Source: Phytopseudomonas flavescens
GTDB lineage: Bacteria; Pseudomonadota; Gammaproteobacteria; Pseudomonadales; Pseudomonadaceae
Assembly: GCF_900100535.1 (NCBI RefSeq)
Contig: NZ_FNDG01000006.1
Span: forward strand, 62,001-126,000
DNA length: 64,000 nucleotides
Reading direction: 5' to 3'
Shown here in pieces: positions 1-8,478 of the stretch. Both the position numbers and the translations under genes were made by a program. How positions within the stretch are numbered: the stretch's first letter is position 1; every line of letters begins with the position of its first letter. Below the pieces are notes generated by a model. That model searched no databases. It was not told the origin of the DNA and worked only from the letters and a program-made list of their open reading frames with translations.

Positions 1-182
1 ACGAAGGACCGGACGACCTGCCGGCGCATTTCAAGTCGAGCCTGTTGGGCGTTCAGTTGCAGGTTCCCGTGAGCAACGGGCGCCTGGCACTGGGTACCTG
101 GCAAGGGATTTACCTGGGCGAGCACCGTGAGCAGGGTGGTGCGCGCCGAGTGTTGGCGACCTTGCAAGGTACGGCGAATTGA
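1..182 (+). CDS. YjbQ family protein (3' end only)
   Basis: Only the last 59 codons are in the window; the reading frame starts at base 3 and ends at a TGA at 180-182. The tail contains [13 protein letters not shown], the C-terminal signature of the YjbQ/UPF0047 family, in which a conserved Trp-Gln precedes the last beta strand. Family members are small trimeric proteins, often annotated as secondary thiamine-phosphate synthase enzymes because they complement thiE mutants; their true role is uncertain. In P. aeruginosa a yjbQ gene lies directly upstream of sutA, as here, which supports the call. The N-terminal half is outside the window, so length and start cannot be judged. Confidence 0.8.
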   Translation, partial: EGPDDLPAHFKSSLLGVQLQVPVSNGRLALGTWQGIYLGEHREQGGARRVLATLQGTAN

Positions 183-220
183 ATTTTTTCCAGGCGTTCG
201 GCAGCGCTGGGCGACTGGGC

Positions 221-226
221 TATAAC
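221..226 (+). promoter_or_regulatory. putative sutA -10 element
   Basis: TATAAC at 221-226 lies 32 bases before the sutA start, with a weak TTCGGC at 197-202 as a possible -35 (18-base spacer). This is a pattern match only; the -35 is poor. Confidence 0.35.
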
Positions 227-258
227 TAACCTGCTTTTCGCAAGTCATGAGGTTGAAC

Positions 259-579
259 ATGAGCGACGAAGAACTGGAACAAGACGAGCTGGAAGGCGCA
301 GACGAGGACGACGGCGAGGAGCTGGCGGCCGCGGATGGCGATGGTGGCGATGACGACAGCGAATCCGACAGCGCGGCTCCTGCCAAGGGCAAGGCCAAGA
401 AAGCCGTCGAAGTAGACGAGCTGCCGAGTGTCGAAGCCAAGCAAAAGGAGCGTGATGCGCTGGCTCGCGCCATGGAAGAGTTCCTGTCACGGGGTGGCAA
501 GGTGCAGGAGGTCGAACCGAACGTGGTTTCCGACCCGCCCAAGAAGCCCGACAGCAAATACGGCAGCCGCCCCATCTGA
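259..579 (+). CDS. sutA: SutA, RNA polymerase-binding transcriptional regulator
   Basis: Small acidic protein of 106 residues. The first half is almost entirely Asp/Glu/Ser/Ala and intrinsically disordered. It is followed by a Lys/Ala patch and a conserved segment with PSVEAKQKERDALARAMEEF, and it ends in PPKKPDSKYGSRPI. This organisation and the C-terminus match SutA of P. aeruginosa, which binds the beta subunit of RNA polymerase and raises rRNA and housekeeping transcription during slow growth. The start at 259 is preferred over the in-frame ATG at 247 because GAGG at 249-252 is well placed for 259 and lies inside the longer alternative. A strong hairpin terminator follows, so it is probably monocistronic. 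It follows yjbQ, as in P. aeruginosa. Confidence 0.9.
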   Translation: MSDEELEQDELEGADEDDGEELAAADGDGGDDDSESDSAAPAKGKAKKAVEVDELPSVEAKQKERDALARAMEEFLSRGGKVQEVEPNVVSDPPKKPDSKYGSRPI

Positions 580-597
580 GGCAAACGCCGCTTGCAC

Positions 598-633
598 ACG
601 TCAAAGCCCGCCCTTTCAGGCGGGCTTTGACGT
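598..633 (+). terminator. Rho-independent terminator after sutA
   Basis: Perfect 15-bp stem (598-612 with 619-633), 6-base loop, GC-rich core with an AAAG/CTTT base. It lies between sutA and the convergent HAD gene and could serve both strands. Confidence 0.85.
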
Positions 634-774
634 TTCAGGGCGTAGAGACATGCGCCGGTGCTGGGTTTTAGCCCACCCATTACTCACATCCATCGAGCGT
701 GGCAGCCCGGGCCAGGAGCGGTCCGGTGGGGCTTGAGGAGGGCGATCCGTTTTCGCCCGTCACTCGAACTGCCG

Positions 775-1470
775 CTAGGCCCAGCGCTGCAGCAGTGCTG
801 GCAGCTCGCTCAGGCTGCGGATCTGCGCATCGGCTTCAGCGTCGCCGTCCCAGGCCTTGCCTTGCGGGTTGAACCAGACGGCGCGCCAGCCGGCCGCGCG
901 CGCCCCGGCGATGTCGTCACCGGGGTGGTCGCCAATGTGCACGGCCTGCTCGGCCCGCATGCCGGAGCGGCTGAGCGCCTCCTGAAAGGGTTTGCGGTCG
1001 GGTTTACCGACGCCCAGCTCTTCAGCGCAGAGGATGACGCTGAAATAGTCGGCCAGCCCCAGGCGGCGCACGTCAGCATTGCCGTTGGTGATCACGCCCA
1101 GGTGGTAGCGGTTGGCCAATTGCTCCAGCGTGGTGACCGTATCGGCGAAGAAGGTGATCGCGTGACGCGCCTCGAGCATGGCCTGGAAAGCACCTTCGGC
1201 GAGGTGCCGGGCTTCGTCGGGAGCATGGCCGACCCCTTCCAGCGCATGCCGCAAGGTGCGCTGGCGCAGCTCGCTGAGGCGGTATTTCAGGCTCGGCTCG
1301 GCTTCCAGCAGGCGGCCGCGGGTCTGCCCCAGGTATGTGACAGGCTGGCTCGCCAGGCGGGGGGCGTGGGCGCTGATCCAGTCGCGCATGGCGGCCTCGG
1401 CGCCGAGGATCACCGGGCGGTTGTCCCACAGGGTGTCGTCGAGGTCGAAGGTGACCAAGCGGATACTCAT
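775..1470 (-). CDS. HAD-superfamily hydrolase (YigB/YjjG-like)
   Basis: A 231-residue soluble protein of the haloacid dehalogenase superfamily. Motif I is DLDDT at residues 9-13 (nucleophile Asp9, acid/base Asp11). Motif II is the Thr in VITNGNADV, the motif III Lys is in [10 protein letters not shown], and motif IV is [12 protein letters not shown] helical C1-type cap lies between motifs I and II. Such proteins are usually small-molecule phosphatases (FMN, nucleotide or sugar phosphates), and the substrate cannot be read from sequence. Its start overlaps the xerC stop by 4 bases (ATGA), so it is translationally coupled at the end of the dapF-DUF484-xerC operon, the order found in other pseudomonads and similar to yigB next to xerC in E. 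coli. Confidence 0.85.
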   Translation of the reverse strand: MSIRLVTFDLDDTLWDNRPVILGAEAAMRDWISAHAPRLASQPVTYLGQTRGRLLEAEPSLKYRLSELRQRTLRHALEGVGHAPDEARHLAEGAFQAMLEARHAITFFADTVTTLEQLANRYHLGVITNGNADVRRLGLADYFSVILCAEELGVGKPDRKPFQEALSRSGMRAEQAVHIGDHPGDDIAGARAAGWRAVWFNPQGKAWDGDAEADAQIRSLSELPALLQRWA

Positions 1471-2372
1471 GAGTCCTGTTCCTTGCGGCGTTTGGCACGT
1501 GGATGGGCGCTGTCGTAGACCTTGCTCAGGTGCTGGAAATCCAGGTGGGTGTAGATCTGTGTGGTGGCGATGTCGGCATGGCCCAGCAGCTCCTGCACCG
1601 CGCGCAGATCCTGGGAAGATTCGAGCATGTGGCTGGCAAAGGAATGACGCAGCATGTGCGGATGAATGTGCTGGCCCAGCTCACTGATGCCTGCCTGGCG
1701 AACCCGCAGCTGCACCGCACGGGCGCCAATGCGGCGTCCCTGACGGCTGATGAACAGCGCACCCTCCGCCGGATTGGCCAGGGCGCGTAGCGGCAACCAT
1801 TGCTCCAGGGCTTCACGGGCCTTGCCGCCGACGGGCAGTTCACGCACCTTGTTGCCCTTGCCGACCACCCGCACCAGGCCGGCAGGCAGGTCGAGACCAT
1901 CGAGGTCGAGTGCGACCAGCTCCGACAGGCGCAACCCCGAGGAATAGAACAACTCGAGCATGGCGTGATCGCGGCGGGCGATGAAGTCGTCTTCCTGGGC
2001 GCCGTCGAGCAGTTGGCTGGCGCGATCCACGTCCAGCACCTTGGGCAGCCGGCGCTCGCCCTTGGGAGGTGTCAGACCGCTGGCCGGGTCGTGTCGGCAA
2101 TGGCCTTCGCGGATCAGGTAGCGATACAGGCCGCGGGTGGCGGAAAGCAGGCGCGCGAGGCTGCGGGCCGACTGCCCTTCCATGTGCAGGCGCGCCACCA
2201 GGCGGCGCAGACGCGAGGTATCGAGGGCGGTCCAGTCGGAGAGTTGCTCTTTCTCGCCGTAGGCGAGCAGCTTGCCAAGGTCGCGGCGGTAGCCATCCAG
2301 GGTGTGCATGGACACCTGGCGCTCGCTGCGCAAGTGCTCGAGATAGGCATCAAGGTCAGTTGCAAGCTTCAC
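1467..2372 (-). CDS. xerC: Site-specific tyrosine recombinase XerC
   Basis: A 301-residue tyrosine recombinase, the usual XerC length. The N-terminal SAM-like core-binding domain (about 1-95, with [21 protein letters not shown]) is followed by the catalytic domain. All active-site residues are visible: Arg in SSGLRLSEL, Lys in [10 protein letters not shown], His/Arg in [10 protein letters not shown], His in [11 protein letters not shown] and the nucleophilic Tyr in QIYTHLDF. With XerD it resolves chromosome dimers at dif. The start is GTG at 2372 with GGAG 8 bases upstream. The first residues (KLAT) are encoded by the edge of an intergenic GCTTGCAGC-type repeat, so the N-terminal few residues look strain-specific. 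It lies downstream of DUF484 and dapF, as in Pseudomonas and Escherichia. Confidence 0.95.
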   Translation of the reverse strand: MKLATDLDAYLEHLRSERQVSMHTLDGYRRDLGKLLAYGEKEQLSDWTALDTSRLRRLVARLHMEGQSARSLARLLSATRGLYRYLIREGHCRHDPASGLTPPKGERRLPKVLDVDRASQLLDGAQEDDFIARRDHAMLELFYSSGLRLSELVALDLDGLDLPAGLVRVVGKGNKVRELPVGGKAREALEQWLPLRALANPAEGALFISRQGRRIGARAVQLRVRQAGISELGQHIHPHMLRHSFASHMLESSQDLRAVQELLGHADIATTQIYTHLDFQHLSKVYDSAHPRAKRRKEQDS

Positions 2373-2399
2373 GCTTCACGCTCCAAGTAAGGCAGGACG

Positions 2400-2449
2400 G
2401 CAGGGCACGGGCTCCAACTTGCCGCTTGTGGCTTGAAGCTTGCGGCTGC
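2400..2449. repeat. interspersed GCTTG/CAAGC intergenic repeat, copy A
   Basis: The gap between DUF484 and xerC contains a run of alternating CTTGCCGCTTG / GCTTGAAGCTTGCGG words. Related words occur at 35130-35222 and 39944-39966. It appears to be a degenerate member of the same short repeat. Confidence 0.5.
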
Positions 2450-3145
2450 CTAGCGTACCGAGCGCAGCGGCGTGGAGAAGCGCGGCAGCACCCGCGACAG
2501 GACTTCGGCGATATAGCCGAGGAACAGGGTGCCCAGCGAACTCTTGTAATGCTGCGAATCGGCGCTGCCGATCGCCAGCACGCCATGCAGACCCTGGTAG
2601 GAAAGGCCGACCACCGCCGCCGAGCCAACGTCCGCACCGGCGTTGCCGAACAGGAAATTCAGTTCGTGCTCGCGCAGCACGCCACAGATGGTCTTGCCGC
2701 CAGCCAGCAGGCCACCGATGGCCTGGTGGGCCTCCGCGCTGCTGACGCTGCGGCCGACCGGCAGTGGTGTGTCGCTGAACAGGATCAGGCCCACGAAAGG
2801 CACCTGGAACTCGCGACGCAGGCTGTCCTCAACGCAACTGACCACCTCTTCGAGGCTGCTGGCGTCCATCAGGTCGAGTATCAGGCGCCGGGTCTTGTCG
2901 AACAGCCGGTCGTTGTCGCGTGCCACATCCATCAGGTGCGACAGGCGCTGGCGCATCTCGATGTTACGCTCGCGCAGCAGTTTGACCTGGCGTTCCACCA
3001 GCGAAACCGTATCGCCGCGCTGGTGAGGAATGCGCAGCTCGGGAATCAGCTCGTCATGATCGATGAAGAACTCGGGGTGCAGGCGAAGGTAGGCCGCGAC
3101 CGTTTCCGAGTCCAGCGGCTTGGGCGAATCCTGCTGATCAGTCAT
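2450..3145 (-). CDS. DUF484 family protein (GAF-like)
   Basis: A 231-residue protein beginning [21 protein letters not shown], with the family hallmark [19 protein letters not shown] near the N-terminus. A coiled-coil-like segment ([20 protein letters not shown]) and a GAF-like C-terminal domain follow. The function is unknown; in many Gammaproteobacteria the gene sits between dapF and xerC, as here. The reading frame is open further upstream to 3217, but the start at 3145 matches the conserved N-terminus and gives an ATGA overlap with the dapF stop (3142-3145), implying translational coupling. No signal peptide or membrane segment is visible. Confidence 0.85.
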   Translation of the reverse strand: MTDQQDSPKPLDSETVAAYLRLHPEFFIDHDELIPELRIPHQRGDTVSLVERQVKLLRERNIEMRQRLSHLMDVARDNDRLFDKTRRLILDLMDASSLEEVVSCVEDSLRREFQVPFVGLILFSDTPLPVGRSVSSAEAHQAIGGLLAGGKTICGVLREHELNFLFGNAGADVGSAAVVGLSYQGLHGVLAIGSADSQHYKSSLGTLFLGYIAEVLSRVLPRFSTPLRSVR

Positions 3146-3972
3146 AGGCGAACCTGTCCTTCGTACACGCGCACGGCGGGGCCGGTCATCATAACCGGCT
3201 GGCCAGGGCCTGCCCACTCGATGCTCAGCTTGCCGCCCGGCAGTTCCAGCTGGACGGGGGAGTCCATCCAGCCCTGGCGGATCGCCGCGACGGCAGCCGC
3301 GCAGGCACCGGTACCACAGGCCTGGGTTTCCCCGGCGCCGCGTTCCCAGACGCGCAGACGGCCGCGCTGGCGATCGACGACCTGCAGAAAACCGACGTTG
3401 ACCCGCTGTGGAAAACGCGGGTGATGCTCCAGCTTCGGCCCCAGTTCGTGCACCGGCGCGCTGTCGACATCATCGACACGCAGCACGGCGTGGGGGTTAC
3501 CCATGGAAAGCGCGGCCAGCTCGTGGGCCTGGCCTGCGGCCTCGACGGTGTAGCTCAGGGCTTCGGCGTCGGCCTGGAAGGGAATCTGCTCGGGCGTCAG
3601 GCGTGGCGCGCCCATGTCCACGGTGATCAGGCCATCGGCACGCACCTGCAGCTCGATGATGCCGCCCTTGGTTTCCACACGGATGGTTTTCTTCACCGTC
3701 AGGCGCTTGTCGAGCACGAAGCGGGCGAAACAGCGCGCACCGTTGCCGCACTGTTCCACTTCGCTGCCGTCGGCATTGAAGATGCGGTAACGGAAATCCA
3801 CGTCCGGATTCTGCGGCGGCTCGACCAGCAGCAACTGATCGAAGCCGACGCCGGTGTGGCGGTCGCCCCATTGCTTGGCGTGCTTGGGCTGGATATGGGC
3901 ATGCTGGCTGACCAGGTCGAGCACCATGAAGTCATTGCCCAGGCCATGCATTTTGGTAAAGCGCAATAACAT
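3142..3972 (-). CDS. dapF: Diaminopimelate epimerase
   Basis: A 276-residue PLP-independent epimerase that converts LL-DAP to meso-DAP for peptidoglycan and lysine. Both catalytic cysteines are present: Cys75 in [13 protein letters not shown] and Cys219 in [11 protein letters not shown]. The N-terminus [15 protein letters not shown] and the C-terminal [16 protein letters not shown] are family hallmarks. The start at 3972 is chosen because homologues start MLLRF; an in-frame ATG lies 9 bases upstream at 3981. It follows lysA immediately and overlaps DUF484 by 4 bases, so lysA-dapF-DUF484-xerC-HAD form one operon linking DAP epimerisation and decarboxylation. Confidence 0.97.
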   Translation of the reverse strand: MLLRFTKMHGLGNDFMVLDLVSQHAHIQPKHAKQWGDRHTGVGFDQLLLVEPPQNPDVDFRYRIFNADGSEVEQCGNGARCFARFVLDKRLTVKKTIRVETKGGIIELQVRADGLITVDMGAPRLTPEQIPFQADAEALSYTVEAAGQAHELAALSMGNPHAVLRVDDVDSAPVHELGPKLEHHPRFPQRVNVGFLQVVDRQRGRLRVWERGAGETQACGTGACAAAVAAIRQGWMDSPVQLELPGGKLSIEWAGPGQPVMMTGPAVRVYEGQVRL

Positions 3973-3977
3973 CGGCA

Positions 3978-5225
3978 TCACTCCGGCAGGCGGCTTTCGC
4001 CCGCGAAGAGTTCGTCCAGGGTTTCTCGCCGACGCACCTCGAAGGCCTGCTCGCCGTCCACCATCACCTCGGCGGCGCGGCCGCGGGTGTTGTAGTTGGA
4101 GCTCATCACGAAGCCATAGGCACCGGCCGAGCGCACGGCCAGCAGATCCCCTTCGGCCAGGTTCAGAGCGCGTTCCTTGGCGAGGAAATCACCGGTTTCG
4201 CAGATCGGCCCGACGATGTCGTACTGACGGCTGGCGCCCTCGCGCGGTTGCACCGGCACCACCTCCATCCAGGCCTGATACAGGGCCGGGCGGATAAGGT
4301 CGTTCATCGCCGCATCGACGATGGCAAAATCCTTGTGCTCGGTGTGCTTGAGGTACTCCACGCGGGTCAGTAGCACGCCGGCGTTGGCGACGATGAAGCG
4401 GCCCGGCTCGAAGACCAGGGCCAGGTCGCGGCCCTCGATGCGTTGGCGCACCGCCTGTATGTAGTCGCCTGCCAGTGGCGGTTGCTCATCGCGGTACTGC
4501 ACGCCGAGACCGCCACCGAGGTCGATGTGGCGAAGGGCGATGCCCTGCTCGGCAAGGCGGTCTACCAGTACCAGCAGACGGTCGAGGGCATCGAGGAACG
4601 GCGGCAGGCTGGTCAGTTGTGAGCCGATATGGCAATCGACGCCGACCACCGCCAGGTTCGGCAGCGCCGCGGCGCGGGCATACACCGCCTCGGCATCGGC
4701 GATGGCGATACCGAACTTGTTTTCTTTCAGGCCGGTGGAAATGTACGGGTGAGTGCCGGCGTCCACGTCCGGGTTGACGCGCAGGGAGATCGCCGCGGTC
4801 TTGCCGAGTTCGGCGGCGACCTGCTGCAGGCGTTCCAGCTCGTCGGTCGATTCGACGTTGAAGCAGTGCACGCCGACTTCCAAGGCGCGGCGCATGTCGT
4901 CGCGGCTCTTGCCGACGCCGGAGAAGACGATCTTGTCGGCGCTGCCGCCAGCGGCCAGCACACGCTCCAGTTCACCGCGCGAAACGATGTCGAAGCCCGC
5001 GCCGAGGCGTGCCAGAACGTTCAGCACGCCCAGATTTGAGTTGGCCTTGACGGCGAAACACACCAGATGCGGCATGCCATTCAGCGCGTCGGCGTAGGCG
5101 CGGTACTGCGCCTCGATGTGAGCGCGCGAGTAGACATAGGTGGGCGTGCCGAAGCGCTGGGCAATGGCGGACAGCGCCACACCTTCCGCGAACAGCGAAC
5201 CGTCGCGGTATTCGAAGGTGTTCAT
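3978..5225 (-). CDS. lysA: Diaminopimelate decarboxylase
   Basis: A 415-residue PLP enzyme of fold type III (alanine racemase/ODC fold) that makes L-lysine from meso-DAP. The PLP-binding Lys60 lies in CFAVKANSN, the glycine-rich phosphate loop is GGGLGVQY, and the C-terminal active-site Cys is in GPICETGDF, followed by the conserved AGAYGF. The length is typical. It lies 9 bases downstream of the small lipoprotein gene lppL and a few bases upstream of dapF, the standard Pseudomonas arrangement. No LysR-type activator gene is adjacent, unlike in E. coli. Confidence 0.97.
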   Translation of the reverse strand: MNTFEYRDGSLFAEGVALSAIAQRFGTPTYVYSRAHIEAQYRAYADALNGMPHLVCFAVKANSNLGVLNVLARLGAGFDIVSRGELERVLAAGGSADKIVFSGVGKSRDDMRRALEVGVHCFNVESTDELERLQQVAAELGKTAAISLRVNPDVDAGTHPYISTGLKENKFGIAIADAEAVYARAAALPNLAVVGVDCHIGSQLTSLPPFLDALDRLLVLVDRLAEQGIALRHIDLGGGLGVQYRDEQPPLAGDYIQAVRQRIEGRDLALVFEPGRFIVANAGVLLTRVEYLKHTEHKDFAIVDAAMNDLIRPALYQAWMEVVPVQPREGASRQYDIVGPICETGDFLAKERALNLAEGDLLAVRSAGAYGFVMSSNYNTRGRAAEVMVDGEQAFEVRRRETLDELFAGESRLPE

Positions 5226-5234
5226 GAGCCGTCC

Positions 5235-5360
5235 TTATTTGTCTTGTGCTGGCGCGGACTGGGTATCATCCGGCAGGTACAGCGGGCCTTTCTGGCCACA
5301 GCCACCGAGCAGGGTGGTGACGGCGACGAGCGCGATGAGGGCAGTGAACAGCCGCTTCAT
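5235..5360 (-). CDS. lppL: Small lipoprotein LppL (LptM-like)
   Basis: A 41-residue lipoprotein beginning MKRLFTALIALVAVTTLLGGCG with a lipobox LGGC, followed by GQKGPLYLPD. That last motif is the signature of the LptM/YifL family, small outer-membrane lipoproteins that in E. coli assist assembly of the LPS translocon LptD. In Pseudomonas the gene is named lppL and precedes lysA, as here. The start at 5360 is supported by AAGGA 8 bases upstream; the longer open frame reading from 5513 lacks a signal peptide and is spurious. Confidence 0.9.
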   Translation of the reverse strand: MKRLFTALIALVAVTTLLGGCGQKGPLYLPDDTQSAPAQDK

Positions 5361-5676
5361 GGTCAAATCCTTGTAATAAAGCATAATTGCCCCGGAGTAT
5401 ACCGACCCCCCGGCATGTTGCCTATGCGCCGGGCTTCCCGTCCGGCGGGCCTTCGCCCTGGCATACTGGCGGGCATCGAACGGCGGCGACGCGGGTTGTG
5501 TGCAAACCGCCACGCTCGCTTCGCGGCGTTGCAGATCGGCATCGAAATGCTCGTTTACTGCCCGTAAACTGCAATTTTTCGCCGTTGCCCGGCCTGTACT
5601 GGTCAGGTTTCCACCGGCCGGGGCGATTCCTTATTTTTACGTGCGATGTCGCTGAATCCTTCATGAGGTAAATGCA
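5361..5676. other. divergent intergenic region lppL/cyaY
   Basis: A 316-base gap between divergent genes. It should hold both promoters; TATACT (minus strand, 5396-5401) is a plausible -10 for lppL-lysA. A perfect 6-bp dyad GTTTAC-N5-GTAAAC lies at 5553-5569. No protein-coding frame here has a recognisable product. Confidence 0.5.
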
Positions 5677-6009
5677 ATGAGTTTGACCGAAGCCCGTTTC
5701 CACGACCTGGTCGATGCCGTGCAGCAGGCGGTGGAAGACATCTTCGACGACAGCGACCTGGACCTCGATCTGGAAAACTCCGCTGGCGTGCTGACGGTGC
5801 GCTTCGAAAACGGTTCGCAACTGATTTTCAGTCGTCAGCCGGCGTTGCGTCAGCTTTGGCTGGCTGCCCGTTCCGGTGGCTTCCATTTCGATTACGACGA
5901 GGACAACCGGCGCTGGATCTGTGACAGCAGCGACGAGTTGCTCAGCGAAATGCTCGAGCGCATCGTGGTCGAACAGTCCGGCGCCAGCCTCGAGTTCGAT
6001 GAGATCTGA
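5677..6009 (+). CDS. cyaY: Frataxin-like iron donor CyaY
   Basis: A 110-residue bacterial frataxin. The first helix carries the acidic ridge (DDSDLDLDLENSAG), the beta sheet has the NGSQLIFSRQPALRQLWLAA signature, and a C-terminal helix follows. Frataxins bind iron through the acidic ridge and regulate IscS/IscU Fe-S cluster assembly. It is divergent from lppL-lysA, as in P. aeruginosa and E. coli. Its stop overlaps the start of a small DUF1289 gene, so the two are translationally coupled. Confidence 0.95.
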   Translation: MSLTEARFHDLVDAVQQAVEDIFDDSDLDLDLENSAGVLTVRFENGSQLIFSRQPALRQLWLAARSGGFHFDYDEDNRRWICDSSDELLSEMLERIVVEQSGASLEFDEI

Positions 6010-6208
6010 AGCCGCCTGCGCCGATTCGGCGCTGGGCGGGGCACCTGTCGCGTCGCCCTGTCGGCGGCGTTGCTGCCTGAACGAGGCCGACAGGTGCCTG
6101 GGATGCGGGCGTCTGCTGGCGGAAATCCTCGAATGGGGCAACGCCGACGAGGGGCGCCGCCGCGTCATCCGGGCATTGGCTGAAGAGCGGTTGCTGGCGA
6201 CGCCCTGA
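5999..6208 (+). CDS. DUF1289 small cysteine-rich protein
   Basis: A 69-residue protein starting at an ATG that overlaps the last codons of cyaY in another frame. The core SPCRRRCCLNEADRCLGCGR followed by LLAEILEWGNADE matches the DUF1289 family (SPC-x3-C-x6-7-C-x-GC-x-R, then E-I-x-x-W), whose clustered cysteines suggest a metal or Fe-S site. An extra Cys follows the second conserved one. The function is unknown; coupling to frataxin fits an iron-sulfur link but this is inference. A terminator follows at 6257-6287. Confidence 0.75.
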   Translation: MRSEAACADSALGGAPVASPCRRRCCLNEADRCLGCGRLLAEILEWGNADEGRRRVIRALAEERLLATP

Positions 6209-6256
6209 GGCCCCCTTGTTTATTCGGGTGGCTGTGTTACGGTCGGCTCCATCTGT

Positions 6257-6293
6257 GCAAAACCCTATCGTCTCGATGGGGTTTTGCTTTTTT
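6257..6293 (+). terminator. Rho-independent terminator between DUF1289 gene and rnk
   Basis: GCAAAACCC (6257-6265) pairs with GGGTTTTGC (6279-6287), followed by a T run. It lies upstream of rnk, so rnk is transcribed separately or by partial readthrough. Confidence 0.75.
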
Positions 6294-6323
6294 GGCGCCC
6301 AGCAAGGGAGACATGCACGCACC

Positions 6324-6731
6324 ATGGCCAGCACCCCAACCATCACCATTACCCGCCTCGATCTGCAGCGCCTTGAGCTATTGCTCGACAGCCTCGATGA
6401 TTTCGGCCCGACGGCCGAGGCCTTGCAGGCCGAACTGGACCGGGCGGAGGTGGTTGGCCACGATCAGGTACCGGCCGGCGTGGTGACCATGAATTCGCGC
6501 GTGCATTGCCGCGAGGAAGGCAGCGGCAAGGATTACCACCTGACCCTCGTCTACCCCCAGGACGCCGGTGCTGAAGGCAAGGTGTCGATCCTCGCGCCCG
6601 TCGGCACCGCGCTGCTGGGGCTGAGCGTTGGCCAGCACATCGACTGGCCCGTGCCGGGCGGCAAGCAACTCAAACTGACCTTGCTGGCGGTGGAATATCA
6701 GCCGGAAGCGGCGGGCGAGTACGCCCGTTAA
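6324..6731 (+). CDS. rnk: Nucleoside diphosphate kinase regulator Rnk
   Basis: A 135-residue protein with a short N-terminal coiled coil (LDLQRLELLLDSLD) and a C-terminal GreA/GreB-type FKBP-like domain (DYHLTLVYPQDAGAEGKVSILAPVGTA). Rnk binds RNA polymerase near the secondary channel but lacks the long acidic-tipped coiled coil of Gre factors. In Pseudomonas it is linked to NTP pools and alginate production. The start at 6324 fits the family N-terminus; the open frame upstream to 6216 runs through the terminator and is not coding. The next genes are an accessory insertion relative to the usual rnk-cyaA neighbourhood. Confidence 0.93.
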   Translation: MASTPTITITRLDLQRLELLLDSLDDFGPTAEALQAELDRAEVVGHDQVPAGVVTMNSRVHCREEGSGKDYHLTLVYPQDAGAEGKVSILAPVGTALLGLSVGQHIDWPVPGGKQLKLTLLAVEYQPEAAGEYAR

Positions 6732-6798
6732 GGCTGCCTGCCTCGCCTGACTCGTCACCAGCCAGCTGGGTCGAGCGTCGCGACACCCGGGAATCTGT

Positions 6799-8478
6799 TC
6801 AGGCCGGCGCGACCGGCCGGCATACCGCCCCACAATCCTGCAAATCAATGCTGCGCTCGAACAGGCGCTGCACCGCTGGCTGATGGCTGACGCCGATCAG
6901 GGTGCAGTCGGGCAGGCGCATGCGCAGGCGCTCGAGCAATTCACAGGCCGCCCGCTCGTCGAGCTGATTGGTGGCTTCGTCGAGGTACAGGGTGTGGGGG
7001 CGATAGAGCAGGGCGCGGGCCAGGGCCAGGCGCTGCTGCTCGCCGCCGGAAAGCTCCCGGCCCCATTCGGTTTCTCGGTCCAGCTCACGGGTGAGATGGT
7101 CGAGCCCCACATCCTGCAGCGCGCCGATCAGTTCCAGAGCGTTGGGTATCTGCGTTGCCGGGTAGGCCAGCAAGCGATCCAGGCGACCGCTGGCCAGGTA
7201 AGGCTTCTGCGGCAGCAGCAGGCTGCGCCCGCCCGGTAATTGCCAGCTGCCGCGGTGATGAGGCCAGAGGCCCATCAGGGTGCGCAGCAGGGTGGTCTTG
7301 CCCAGGCCGCTGGGGCCCGCCAGGCGCAGCCATTCCCCGGGGCGGGCCTGCAGCGCCAATCCGCAAAGCAGCGGCTCGCCGTTGGGGCGCAGCACATCCA
7401 GCCCGCAGGTGTTGAGTGTCTCCCCATGGTTGAGTTCGACCGCCGGCAGCCGCTCCATGGCCTGCTGGAACTGGCCGAGGCGTTGGACGGTGGCGCTCCA
7501 CTCCATCAGGGTGCGGTAGGAGTAGATGAACCAGCTCAGCGATTGGTGTACGGCGGCAAAGGCCGTGCGGATCTGCATCAATCCGCCCAGGGTGATGGTC
7601 TTGGCCAGAAAGGCTGGCAGCGCGATGAATACCGGCACGATATTGCTGACGCGCTCATAACCGACGGTGAATGTCCCGAGCTTCAGCTCCCGGCGCATCA
7701 GGCCGCGCCAATTGTCGGCGATGGCCGCGAAGCGCAGGCCCAGGCTTTGCCGCTCGGCCTGTTCGCCACCGTACAGGGCGATTTGCTCGGCATGCTCGCG
7801 CTTGCGCAGCAGATCCGCGCGGAAGGCCGCCTCGCTGCGTTGGCGCTCATAGTTGAGGCCGTGCAGCGGGTGGCCCAGCCAGTGGGTGAACAGGATACCG
7901 ATCAGGGTGTAGACCACCACGGCCCACACCAGGTAACCATCGAGGGTGAGGCTGTAACCGCCGAGGGTGAAGGTCTGGGTCCCCGAAAGCTGCCAGAGAA
8001 CGCTGACGAAGGCACCGATCTGCAGGGTGTTGATGAACAGCGAGACGACCAGGCCGACGGTCTTGTCCGTCAGCAGGTGCACATCCTCGGCGATCCGCTG
8101 ATCGGGGTGGTCCGGCTCGCCGCTCAGCCCCAGCCGGTAGTAGCGACGTTCACCCAGCCAGCGATCGAGCATGTGATCGTTGAGGTGCTGGCGCCAGCGC
8201 AGGATCAGCGCCTTGGTCAGCCAGTTCTTCGAGACGATCACCACGATCAGCGCACCGATGGCCAGGGTGTAACTGCCCATGAGATCGAGCAGCGCACGGC
8301 CGTCGAAGGTCGCCAGGGTGTCGTAGAACGTCTTGCTCCAGGCGTTGATGTAGACGTTGACCTGAACGATGCCGATGCCCATGGCGAACACCGACGCCAG
8401 CAGCAGCCAGCCGGGCCAGCCGGCACGGCTGGCCCAGAACGGGCGGGACAGGCCGAAGAACAGTCGCAGGGTTCTCAT
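6799..8478 (-). CDS. YddA/FusD-type ABC transporter (fused permease-ATPase)
   Basis: A 559-residue half-transporter of the ABCD/SbmA-like group. The N-terminal membrane domain (about 1-330) has around six hydrophobic helices and the family motif INAWSKTFYDTLATFD near residue 44. The ATPase domain has Walker A GPSGLGKTT (388-396), Q-loop Gln424, signature LSGGE (476-480), Walker B with Asp500/Glu501 and an H-loop SHQ near 533. E. coli YddA and Pectobacterium FusD are in this family; FusD is proposed to move ferredoxin-derived fragments or cofactor across the inner membrane. It overlaps the M16 protease stop by 4 bases (ATGA), so it is the last gene of the receptor-protease-transporter operon. 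Export of a peptide is the alternative role. Confidence 0.85.
   Translation of the reverse strand: MRTLRLFFGLSRPFWASRAGWPGWLLLASVFAMGIGIVQVNVYINAWSKTFYDTLATFDGRALLDLMGSYTLAIGALIVVIVSKNWLTKALILRWRQHLNDHMLDRWLGERRYYRLGLSGEPDHPDQRIAEDVHLLTDKTVGLVVSLFINTLQIGAFVSVLWQLSGTQTFTLGGYSLTLDGYLVWAVVVYTLIGILFTHWLGHPLHGLNYERQRSEAAFRADLLRKREHAEQIALYGGEQAERQSLGLRFAAIADNWRGLMRRELKLGTFTVGYERVSNIVPVFIALPAFLAKTITLGGLMQIRTAFAAVHQSLSWFIYSYRTLMEWSATVQRLGQFQQAMERLPAVELNHGETLNTCGLDVLRPNGEPLLCGLALQARPGEWLRLAGPSGLGKTTLLRTLMGLWPHHRGSWQLPGGRSLLLPQKPYLASGRLDRLLAYPATQIPNALELIGALQDVGLDHLTRELDRETEWGRELSGGEQQRLALARALLYRPHTLYLDEATNQLDERAACELLERLRMRLPDCTLIGVSHQPAVQRLFERSIDLQDCGAVCRPVAPA

Noticed and set aside
5422..6168. 248-residue minus-strand frame over cyaY
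   Set aside because: Overlaps cyaY and the DUF1289 gene on the other strand with no recognisable motif.
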